Part shown: piece after piece, positions 1-5,430 of the stretch
How the letters are laid out: the number at the start of each line of letters is the position of its first letter
Position numbering within the stretch: position 1 is the first letter of the stretch
DNA from: Bdellovibrionaceae bacterium UBA3535
GTDB lineage: Bacteria; Bdellovibrionota; Bdellovibrionia; Bdellovibrionales; UBA840
DNA: 19,899 bases
Assembly: GCA_002376845.1 (NCBI GenBank)
Contig: DFOS01000001.1
Location: forward strand, 1 to 19,899
Reading direction: 5' to 3'
The notes under the pieces: generated by a model
Seen by the model: the letters and a program-made list of their open reading frames with translations, nothing else
Databases searched by the model: none
What the model was told of the DNA's origin: nothing
Made by a program: the position numbers and the translations under genes

Positions 1-206
1 CTATTGACATTTTTTTCAATAGGCGCGGAGAAGTCTGCGAAACAATAGCGGCAGATGTGGAAGATCACTATATTAAGGAGCGATTTTCCGATAAGGAGTG
101 CTCCTATCTGATTCGTCAAAAGTATATCTCCCCCGTTTTAAATCAAAAGGGGAGAGCGGAGGCCGTTCTTAGAACCTACGAAGTTCTAAAACGAATCGAC
201 AATTAA
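1..206 (+). CDS. C-terminal end of an unknown protein (5' partial)
   Basis: An open frame enters from the left edge (first full codon at 3) and ends at TAA 204-206, giving the last 67 residues of a protein. The segment is charged and looks helical (for example ERFSDKECSY and GRAEAVLRTYEVLKRIDN). I recognise no family in it and assign no function. It converges on ftsK: the two stop codons overlap in the bases TTAA at 203-206, so there is no room for a separate terminator between them. The coding call rests on an uninterrupted frame with ordinary composition up to a stop that abuts its neighbour. A chance frame of this length is possible but less likely. Confidence 0.6.
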   Translation, partial: IDIFFNRRGEVCETIAADVEDHYIKERFSDKECSYLIRQKYISPVLNQKGRAEAVLRTYEVLKRIDN

Positions 207-2317
207 TCACGAATAGATTTTACGATGGATTTGACTTCTTTTTCTGAGACGAAGGCGCCTTGCAATCTTACTAAAGATTTGCCATTCGGCATATAGAGCA
301 TATCGCCCTTACCAAGTAGTTTTTCTGCCCCAGAAGTATCTAGTATAGTTCGAGAATCTACAGCAGAAGAAACTTTAAAAGAAATTCTTGTTGGGAAGTT
401 CGTCTTAATCAGCCCTGTTACAATCTCAGCAGAAGGCCTTTGAGTCGCAATCACCAAGTGAATCCCTGCTGCCCTGGCTTTTTGTGCAATTCGAGTAATG
501 GGTATTTCCACTTCCTTACCTTGCGTCAGCATCAGATCCGCAAGCTCGTCAATCACGATTACAATATAAGGCATATGCTGCCAATTCCACTCAATTTTTT
601 TGCCAGATCTTCTTTCTGCCGTTTTCTTACTACCGTCTTTGATGGCTTCATTAAAAGAGCTAATATTTCTAGCCTGCACATCCGCAAACATCTGGTAGCG
701 GCGGTCCATTTCTTCTTCGGCCCAAACCAAAAGATCTTTTGCTTCCTCCACATCGGTAACCACGGGTTTTAGCAAATGGGGGATACCATTATAAGGACTT
801 AATTCAATCATCTTAGGATCCACCATTAAAAAGCGTAAGTCTTTAGGAGACTTATTAAACAATAGCGAAGTAATTAGGGTATTAATAAAAACCGATTTAC
901 CAGATCCAGTAGTGCCCGACACTAGTAGGTGCGGCATTTCACTAATATCCGAAATTAGAGGCTGATTATAAATATCTAGACCCATGGCGATTGGTAGAGC
1001 CTTGTCTTTTTGCTTTTGCACTTTCTCGATGAGATCTGGATAGGAGACCATGGCGCGGTCCTTGTTCGGCACCTCAATTCCCACCGTGGTTTTTCCAGGT
1101 ATTGGTGCCAAAACGCGAATGGAGCTTGCTCCCAATACTAGGGCCAAATCATTGGTCAGGGATGAAATTTTACTTAACTTCACTCCTGCCGCGGGTTGAA
1201 ACTCAAACATGGTAAGACTAACACCTACATGTGCGGCGATGATCTTTCCATTTAACTGAAAACTAGCCAAACGCTCTTCCAATTCTTTGCATTGTTTTTC
1301 TATTTCTGTTTTGCTCAAGCCCTTTGCTTTCGGAGCTTTGGCAAGAAGACGAATCTCTGGCTTGGTGTACTTACCTTTAAAATCAGAAATCGAAATCACT
1401 TTCTTTTCTGCTGAAACTTCCTCTTGCTCTGTGGAATCGTCTTCCAGCACATCCGCTGGCTTGGAATCTTGTTTAACGGCTTTAGGAGCACCATCTTTTA
1501 ATTGCTCTTGTAGATGCGCCACTTGCTCATCCAATTTACGAATCAACTGCAACATATCCTTATCAGCCTTCTTATCCTTTTCAACTAGTGGCTCCTGCTT
1601 TGGTGCAAGCTCTACATTTTGTATGTCTGGACCTAAAGGACTTAACTCGTATATGGGAAGTATTTTCGCCATATCTTCTTTCATTAGGCTTGCAGTATGT
1701 GATACTTGTTTTTTTGTCGCGACATAAATCACTTGGATCTTTGTTTGCGACTTTGCAAGCAATGTAACAATAATATCTTTTACAAATAAATAGGTCGATA
1801 CTAGATGGAACGAACCTACAATCATACTCACGATCAAAGCCAGACTTAGTAGTATAGTTAACGAGCCCATAAGACCAAAAAGTTCAAAACTTGTTCCACC
1901 AATGATGCTACCTAAAGCTCCGCCGGCCCCGTAGTTTAATTTTTCAGGAACATCAAAAGCAAAATAAATATGCGCCACACTAAGAAGGCTAGATATAATG
2001 ATCATGGTAAATAGATGGGCGGTAATACGCAGTACAATTGGATAGGAATGTTGGTAAATGTCCTTGGGCTGCTGTGCTTTGGCAATGATGAACTTGCCGG
2101 TAAAAAATATGGCAACAGATAGATAAAATAAGGAATATCCTAATAAATCGAACAGAGTAGAAAACGCCAAATGGCCATAAGTGCCCGTAAGAGATAGAAT
2201 CTGGCTGTCTTGAGATAGATAAAAATAGCCGCCAAACAACATACTGATAGCTGCAACAAAGGTTACAAACAAAGTAATCTCTTGGGTGGTGCTTTCAATT
2301 TCCTTAATATTGATCAT
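203..2317 (-). CDS. ftsK: FtsK/SpoIIIE-type DNA translocase without gamma domain
   Basis: This is a membrane-anchored, ATP-driven DNA pump of the FtsK/SpoIIIE family, which moves chromosome ends through the closing septum. The 704-residue protein has four, perhaps five, hydrophobic segments within residues 13-172, then a short charged linker (about 200-330), then the alpha/beta motor. Walker A is SGTTGSGKS (467-475) and Walker B lies in YIVIVIDELADLM (about 584-597); IATQRPSAEIVTGLIKTNFP (about 623-642) is also typical. The protein ends at about residue 704 after GAFVSEKEVKSIVKSI, where FtsK proteins normally continue into the winged-helix gamma domain that reads KOPS and activates XerCD; here that domain is absent. 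ATG 2315-2317 is preceded by GAGGAG (2321-2326 on the complement). The family call is secure. Which paralogue this is, and whether it serves dif resolution, is uncertain. Confidence 0.95.
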   Translation of the reverse strand: MINIKEIESTTQEITLFVTFVAAISMLFGGYFYLSQDSQILSLTGTYGHLAFSTLFDLLGYSLFYLSVAIFFTGKFIIAKAQQPKDIYQHSYPIVLRITAHLFTMIIISSLLSVAHIYFAFDVPEKLNYGAGGALGSIIGGTSFELFGLMGSLTILLSLALIVSMIVGSFHLVSTYLFVKDIIVTLLAKSQTKIQVIYVATKKQVSHTASLMKEDMAKILPIYELSPLGPDIQNVELAPKQEPLVEKDKKADKDMLQLIRKLDEQVAHLQEQLKDGAPKAVKQDSKPADVLEDDSTEQEEVSAEKKVISISDFKGKYTKPEIRLLAKAPKAKGLSKTEIEKQCKELEERLASFQLNGKIIAAHVGVSLTMFEFQPAAGVKLSKISSLTNDLALVLGASSIRVLAPIPGKTTVGIEVPNKDRAMVSYPDLIEKVQKQKDKALPIAMGLDIYNQPLISDISEMPHLLVSGTTGSGKSVFINTLITSLLFNKSPKDLRFLMVDPKMIELSPYNGIPHLLKPVVTDVEEAKDLLVWAEEEMDRRYQMFADVQARNISSFNEAIKDGSKKTAERRSGKKIEWNWQHMPYIVIVIDELADLMLTQGKEVEIPITRIAQKARAAGIHLVIATQRPSAEIVTGLIKTNFPTRISFKVSSAVDSRTILDTSGAEKLLGKGDMLYMPNGKSLVRLQGAFVSEKEVKSIVKSIRD

Positions 2318-2371
2318 ATTCTCCTCTTTTCTAGATAAATATGCGAATTCTATGCCGAAACGAAGCTGCTT

Positions 2372-2435
2372 ATATTGGCTCTAGCCCCATTTTAGTGACA
2401 TTTTTGGTCACCCGTTCAGCTTTGATTGCCAATAT
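2372..2435. repeat. nested inverted repeats between divergent genes
   Basis: Two inverted repeats share almost the same centre (about 2403). The outer arms are ATATTGGC (2372-2379) and GCCAATAT (2428-2435). The inner arms are GTGAC (2395-2399) and GTCAC (2407-2411), separated by 7 bases. The gaps between outer and inner arms are 15 and 16 bases. A further pair, AGCCCC (2383-2388) and GGGGCT (2439-2444), overlaps them. The structure lies in the 143-bp gap between the start codons of ftsK and the divergent P-loop gene. It could be an operator for both. Function is inferred from position only. Confidence 0.4.
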
Positions 2436-2460
2436 TTGGGGGCTTGGGTAGGCTTTTAAT

Positions 2461-3057
2461 ATGATCCATAATACCCATAGAATCGTACTCACAGGTGGCC
2501 CAGGTGGTGGTAAAACTACTGCAGCCGATTTGATTCGTCGAGAATTAGGGGAGAAGATTGTTGTGGTTCCGGAAGCGGCCACCATGCTTTTTAGCGGCGG
2601 ATTTCCAAGAGCCGATCTTTGCGATCAAAAAGCAGAGATAGCCGCACAAAAAGCCATCTTCCATGTGCAGCAAAACATCGAGGATGTGGTGCACGCCATG
2701 TATCCAGGACGGGTATTGCTCTGTGACCGCGGAACCGTAGACGGCGCAGCCTATTGGCCCAACGGTAATGGGGAAGACTTTTTTCAAGCCATGCATACCA
2801 GCCATGAAGGGGAGCTTAGCCGCTATGACGCTGTGATATTTTTTGAAACGGCGGCAAAGGGCGGCATTTCCATTGAAATGGGCAACCCCATACGCAATGA
2901 GGACAATTTGCGTGCGGTGGAGCTGGATAAGAAGCTGCAAAGCTATTGGTCAAAGCACAAAAATTTTGTTTTTGTGAAACACCAAACCTCCTTTATCAAA
3001 AAACTTCAGTGCGCCATCCAGGCACTAGAGAAAACCATAGAAAAATTGAACCAGTAG
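2461..3057 (+). CDS. P-loop NTPase, AAA_28-like (NadR/kinase-like ATPase)
   Basis: This is a 198-residue single-domain nucleotide-binding protein. Residues 12-20 (GGPGGGKTT) form a Walker A loop after a short beta strand. PEAA (37-40) and CDRGTVDGAAYWP (88-100) match the small AAA_28-type ATPases, which resemble nucleoside and nicotinamide-riboside kinases. It has no signal peptide or membrane segment, so it is probably cytoplasmic. The substrate is unknown; kinase-like phosphotransfer is only suggested by fold. ATG 2461 is the first start in the frame and has a modest GGGTAGG upstream. It is divergent from ftsK and followed by a separate set of exported-protein genes, so it is probably transcribed alone. 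The P-loop family call is good; a more precise role is not supported. Confidence 0.85.
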   Translation: MIHNTHRIVLTGGPGGGKTTAADLIRRELGEKIVVVPEAATMLFSGGFPRADLCDQKAEIAAQKAIFHVQQNIEDVVHAMYPGRVLLCDRGTVDGAAYWPNGNGEDFFQAMHTSHEGELSRYDAVIFFETAAKGGISIEMGNPIRNEDNLRAVELDKKLQSYWSKHKNFVFVKHQTSFIKKLQCAIQALEKTIEKLNQ

Positions 3058-3091
3058 CATTTTGCCGCTTTTGTAACGCTCCTCTTATTGT

Positions 3092-3120
3092 TTGACGAGA
3101 CCTTTGGCTAGGACTATCCT
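3092..3120 (+). promoter_or_regulatory. candidate sigma70-like promoter for small secreted-protein gene
   Basis: TTGACG (3092-3097) and TATCCT (3115-3120) are separated by 17 bases, a 5/6 and 4/6 match to the vegetative consensus. The predicted transcript start lies just upstream of a strong ribosome site (GGGGAGGG, ending at 3141) and ATG 3146. The evidence is sequence resemblance only. Confidence 0.4.
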
Positions 3121-3145
3121 TTGCTGGATTTCAGGGGAGGGTTGT

Positions 3146-3496
3146 ATGAAATCACTGATCATTTTATTTTTAAGCACTTTTTCTTTTTCATTTGCCAAAG
3201 CTAATTGTGAAGCGCAAAAGCGCGCGGAATATACCATTGAAGTTTTGGAACAGTATGCATACCCCAGCGCCAGAATGAACCAAGCGATTGATTTCGCTAA
3301 ACGGGGTTTAGATCGGGGAGAATTTTGCGAACATTTTTATGCAGTGTACTTTTGTACTTCACTAGAAAATGCTAGCATTAAAGCCGTTGATGAAGAATCC
3401 GAAGACATAGTTTGGGGCGCCATCCATGCTTATGGAGAATTGTTTAGTCCACACTTTGGTTTTAAGTGTGATTTGGTAAATAAAGAATTGGATTGA
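3146..3496 (+). CDS. small secreted Cys-rich protein, unknown function
   Basis: The 116-residue product starts with a clear signal peptide (MKSLIILFLSTFSFSFAKA), probably cleaved after residue 19. The mature part is about 97 residues with four cysteines (21, 61, 70, 108), which could form two disulfides in the periplasm or outside. No family is recognised. The frame is open back to 3092, but ATG 3146 is preferred because GGGGAGGG sits just upstream and the signal peptide begins exactly there. Its stop TGA (3494-3496) overlaps the ATG of the next gene, so the two are probably co-transcribed and translationally coupled. The ribosome-site block TTCAGGGGAGGG recurs before the exported protein at 4025. 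Confidence 0.75.
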   Translation: MKSLIILFLSTFSFSFAKANCEAQKRAEYTIEVLEQYAYPSARMNQAIDFAKRGLDRGEFCEHFYAVYFCTSLENASIKAVDEESEDIVWGAIHAYGELFSPHFGFKCDLVNKELD

Positions 3497-3897
3497 TGGG
3501 AATGATGCAAATACTAAGGTACGTACTAGCTCTTATTTTTTTACTGGCATTTGCTAGTTGCAAGAAAGAAGCAGAATCAAAAAAAGAGGGCGCGGACATG
3601 GATCGTGTGCGGCAAGTGATTATTGATAATAAAAATGCCGTTTACCAATGTTATGCCGCTGCCATTGAGCAAAAACCCGGGACCAAGGGCAAAATACTGT
3701 TAGGGATCGAATTCGATAAAGAAGGCAAACTAAGTAAAACCAGTATTCTAGAAAGCAGCTTTGCTAGCAAAAGCCCATTGCATGCTTGCATCTTGCAGGC
3801 AACCTATTCTTGGGATTTTCCGCAATTGCCAAAAGCAGAGAAAACCAGGCTGGTGAAATTTCCGTTTGATTTTGCCACCAAAGCCCAAGCAAAGTAA
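3496..3897 (+). CDS. lipoprotein with AgmX/PglI-type C-terminal (TonB-like) domain
   Basis: This is a small exported lipoprotein of about 133 residues. From ATG 3496, the hydrophobic stretch YVLALIFLLAFAS is followed by Cys22 in a lipobox-like FASC, then a charged KKEAESKKEG linker. Residues about 35-131 match the pattern of the AgmX/PglI C-terminal domain: NKNAVYQCY, then GKILLGIEFDKEGKLSKTSI, then HACILQATYSWDFPQ and VKFPFDF. That domain occurs as a tail in many exported proteins of Myxococcota and relatives. The start is ambiguous: TTG 3493 and ATG 3496, 3502 and 3505 are all in frame. It overlaps the preceding gene as TGATG and is probably in its operon. The cell-envelope location is well supported; the molecular role is unknown. 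Confidence 0.78.
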   Translation: MGMMQILRYVLALIFLLAFASCKKEAESKKEGADMDRVRQVIIDNKNAVYQCYAAAIEQKPGTKGKILLGIEFDKEGKLSKTSILESSFASKSPLHACILQATYSWDFPQLPKAEKTRLVKFPFDFATKAQAK

Positions 3898-3950
3898 GGC
3901 TGACCCTTTTTTCATTGATTTATTTAAAGTCCGTCATCGTATTTTTAGAA

Positions 3951-3978
3951 TTGTATTTTTTACAAGAAGTCGTAAATT
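3951..3978 (+). promoter_or_regulatory. weak candidate promoter for the secreted protein at 4025
   Basis: TTGTAT (3951-3956) and TAAATT (3973-3978) are 16 bases apart in the 127-bp gap before ATG 4025. An interrupted inverted repeat, TTTAC-N8-GTAAA, overlaps the spacer and the -10 box. Both boxes are only partial matches, so this is tentative. Confidence 0.25.
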
Positions 3979-4024
3979 AAAAGTGTTCATAGATAGAATC
4001 AAAATGTTCAGGGGAGGGACAATT

Positions 4025-4516
4025 ATGAAACTACTTTATTTTTTCACCATAGCCATAGTCATTTCATGGTCCAGCGCAAATGCGGAAACCATACCAGTTA
4101 GCTGGAAGACTCATAAGGTAAATACGGCCATTGGCATGAATACCGGCACGAGCGGTCAAATCTTTTACAATTGCGATTCGGCCGAGCGCCAGGTAGAGAG
4201 CTTTTTAGAAGATCTAGGGGCTACAAACATTAACATTCGCTGCACCGGCGGCTTAGAGCCTTGGGGCGGCATCACCACCATAGCTCGTGTTCATGGAAGC
4301 TTTGACACCATGATGTACGATCCTAATGGGCAAGAGCTGGCCGAGATGACGAGCATTCGGTTAAGAGGATGGGACAATTGCGCCCTTATCGCGGAGCTCT
4401 TCTGGGTATGGGATGATAAATTTACCATAGAAAACTTGCGCGGGATGGGCTCTCGTCCAACACCTTCTTGCCGTACAGATCGCAATTACAATGTTCAGCT
4501 TGATATAGCACTTTAA
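4025..4516 (+). CDS. secreted protein of unknown function, four cysteines
   Basis: The 163-residue product begins with a signal peptide (MKLLYFFTIAIVISWSSANA) with probable cleavage after residue 20 (ANA/ET). The mature domain is about 143 residues and has four cysteines (50, 73, 119, 149), consistent with two disulfides in the periplasm or outside. I do not recognise its family. The open frame extends upstream to 3866 and would overlap the lipoprotein gene. ATG 4025 is chosen because GGGGAGGG lies just before it and the signal peptide starts there. The block TTCAGGGGAGGG (4007-4018) is identical to that before the secreted-protein gene at 3146. A hairpin at 4525-4550 follows the stop codon. 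Confidence 0.75.
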   Translation: MKLLYFFTIAIVISWSSANAETIPVSWKTHKVNTAIGMNTGTSGQIFYNCDSAERQVESFLEDLGATNINIRCTGGLEPWGGITTIARVHGSFDTMMYDPNGQELAEMTSIRLRGWDNCALIAELFWVWDDKFTIENLRGMGSRPTPSCRTDRNYNVQLDIAL

Positions 4517-4524
4517 TATCTTTG

Positions 4525-4550
4525 ACCACCTTGCAGATTTACAGGGTGGT
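4525..4550 (+). terminator. hairpin after secreted-protein gene, possible terminator
   Basis: ACCACCTTG (4525-4533) pairs with CAGGGTGGT (4542-4550) with one G-U wobble and an 8-base loop, 8 bases after the stop at 4516. There is no T-run after it, so it is at best an imperfect intrinsic terminator or a 3'-end stabiliser. Confidence 0.35.
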
Positions 4551-4563
4551 TCTCCAATACTTA

Positions 4564-4667
4564 TAATTGTCATTAGATCGTTCTTATTTACTACGTGCCC
4601 CCACATACAAATTCCCCGGCGAAGTTGTAATTTCTCAGGGAATTTGTCACCTTTAATTGTCAATAGA
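4564..4667. repeat. structured intergenic block: direct repeat and inverted repeat
   Basis: TAATTGTCATTAGA (4564-4577) recurs with one mismatch as TAATTGTCAATAGA (4654-4667), exactly 90 bases apart. Between them is a perfect 10-bp inverted repeat, ACAAATTCCC (4607-4616) and GGGAATTTGT (4638-4647). The palindrome TGTC-CT-GACA follows at 4671-4680. No credible reading frame covers this stretch. It precedes the toxin-antitoxin genes and could be a regulatory region, a small RNA locus or an insertion scar. Only the repeats themselves are seen. Confidence 0.5.
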
Positions 4668-4732
4668 AGTGTCCTGACATAGATTCTATCCTGTAGGCCA
4701 TACGTCTTTTCCTTAAATATATTATAAAGCTT

Positions 4733-4775
4733 GACTTTCATTCCCATATATAGGAATATAGTGGGAATGAAAGTC
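4733..4775. promoter_or_regulatory. 14-bp perfect inverted repeat covering the toxin start codon
   Basis: GACTTTCATTCCCA (4733-4746) and TGGGAATGAAAGTC (4762-4775) are perfect inverted arms separated by 15 bases. The toxin ATG (4767-4769) lies in the right arm. A DNA site like this fits an operator bound by the HTH antitoxin, since autorepression is usual in this family. In RNA it would hide the start codon in a stem. Either function is inference. Confidence 0.6.
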
Positions 4776-4994
4776 GCACGCACACCAGAATTTAAAGCTT
4801 GGTTTGATAAACAGACAGAAAAAGCGAAAGCACAAATAGACTCGCGGCTAAAAAATATAGAGCTATTTAACTATTTTGGGGATCATAAACCATTGGGCGA
4901 AGATCTTTTAGAGTTAAAGTGGAAAAATGGCAGAAGAGTTTATTATTCTTTGATTTTAAAAGAAGAACTTACCCTTGTATTATATAGGAGGTAA
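4767..4994 (+). CDS. HigB/RelE-type toxin (Gp49-like), frame interrupted near C-terminus
   Basis: This gene encodes the toxin half of a type II toxin-antitoxin pair; the RelE superfamily contains ribosome-dependent mRNA endonucleases. From ATG 4767 the frame reads MKVARTPEFKAWFDK, then GDHKPLGEDLLELKW and GRRVYYSLILKEELTLVLY, the standard order in Gp49/HigB-like toxins. In this frame the protein stops after 75 residues at RR-stop (AGG AGG TAA, 4986-4994), short of the usual roughly 95-110. The missing end, GGNKNGQSKDITKAR, is encoded directly afterwards in the +1 frame (4987-5055), which would give 95 residues. This suggests a +1 frameshift, an inactivating one-base insertion or a sequence error. 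An in-frame TTG at 4731 could add 12 residues but would run through the left arm of the inverted repeat, so ATG 4767 is preferred, although it lacks a well-spaced ribosome site. Confidence 0.85.
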   Translation: MKVARTPEFKAWFDKQTEKAKAQIDSRLKNIELFNYFGDHKPLGEDLLELKWKNGRRVYYSLILKEELTLVLYRR

Positions 4995-5055
4995 TAAAAA
5001 TGGCCAAAGCAAAGACATCACAAAAGCTCGTAAAATCCTCGAAAGAGAAACCTAA
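4987..5055 (+). other. displaced C-terminus of the toxin in the +1 frame
   Basis: Reading from GGA 4987 gives 22 residues starting GGNKNGQSKDITKAR and ending at TAA 5053-5055. The GG(N/D)K..Q..DI..A pattern is the conserved tail of Gp49/HigB-like toxins and follows directly from LTLVLY, if one base (A 4986) is skipped. It overlaps the first 56 bases of the antitoxin frame. AGGAGG (4986-4991) is at once two Arg codons of the 0 frame, the site of the shift and the antitoxin's Shine-Dalgarno. Whether ribosomes actually shift here cannot be told from sequence. Confidence 0.8.
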
Positions 5056-5326
5056 GGCAGGGTTATATTCACCAGGCAATGATGTTTCTATTTCTGGTAT
5101 TAAAGAAGCTATTACAGAAGCTCTATTTGAAGCTGACTTTGACACCTTCAAGGGCTGTATATCGATTTTATTAGATAAATATGACTATAAAGAGATAACG
5201 AAACACACAGGCTTGTCAAAAAGCACACTCTACCGTATGTGTGAGCCAACTACCAATCCAACCCTGGATAATGTTACAAAACTACTTAAGTTTATAAATG
5301 ATTTAAATGAGACTAGTGCGGCCTAG
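5000..5326 (+). CDS. HTH (Xre/HigA-like) antitoxin
   Basis: This is a 108-residue DNA-binding antitoxin. The C-terminal half, DYKEITKHTGLSKSTLYRM then NPTLDNVTKLLKFINDL (about residues 61-102), is the helix-turn-helix of the family that pairs with Gp49/HigB-like toxins. Such proteins bind and neutralise the toxin and repress the shared promoter. The N-terminal 20 residues are Lys/Ser-rich and overlap the displaced toxin tail in another frame, so their composition may be a by-product of double coding. ATG 5000 has an ideal AGGAGG 8 bases upstream. Toxin-before-antitoxin order is typical for this family. The inverted repeat at 4733-4775 is a plausible operator. An AT-rich hairpin with a T-run follows at 5401-5430. 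Confidence 0.88.
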   Translation: MAKAKTSQKLVKSSKEKPKAGLYSPGNDVSISGIKEAITEALFEADFDTFKGCISILLDKYDYKEITKHTGLSKSTLYRMCEPTTNPTLDNVTKLLKFINDLNETSAA

Positions 5327-5400
5327 ATAAAAATAGAGGCGAGACATAATCATATAGATATATCAACTTCCCCGGAGAACCTGTTAACATCCGATAAGCT

Positions 5401-5430
5401 ATATTATGTTACTATATAATATGTTTTTTT
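5401..5430 (+). terminator. AT-rich hairpin with T-run after the toxin-antitoxin genes
   Basis: ATATTAT (5401-5407) pairs with ATAATAT (5416-5422) over an 8-base loop, followed by seven T residues (5424-5430). It is a plausible but weak intrinsic terminator because the stem has no G-C pairs. It touches the end of the convergent protease gene. Confidence 0.4.

Noticed and set aside
1287..1727. 146-residue plus-strand ORF opposite ftsK
   Set aside because: Ser/Cys-rich translation antisense to a highly conserved motor gene with no ribosome site; a shadow frame.
2395..2411. CRP/FNR-like site GTGAC-N7-GTCAC
   Set aside because: The spacing between GTGA and TCAC is 9, not the 6 of CRP-type sites; kept only as an inverted repeat.
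2545..2940. 131-residue minus-strand ORF opposite the P-loop NTPase
   Set aside because: Lies wholly antisense to a gene with a clear Walker motif; composition is not protein-like.
4361..4783. 140-residue minus-strand ORF over the secreted protein and intergenic repeats
   Set aside because: Crosses the stop, hairpin and repeats of 4516-4775 with no domain; the plus-strand genes have better starts and motifs.
4517..5428. Prophage or insertion sequence around the toxin-antitoxin module
   Set aside because: No integrase, transposase or long terminal repeats are seen; only short flanking motifs, reported separately.
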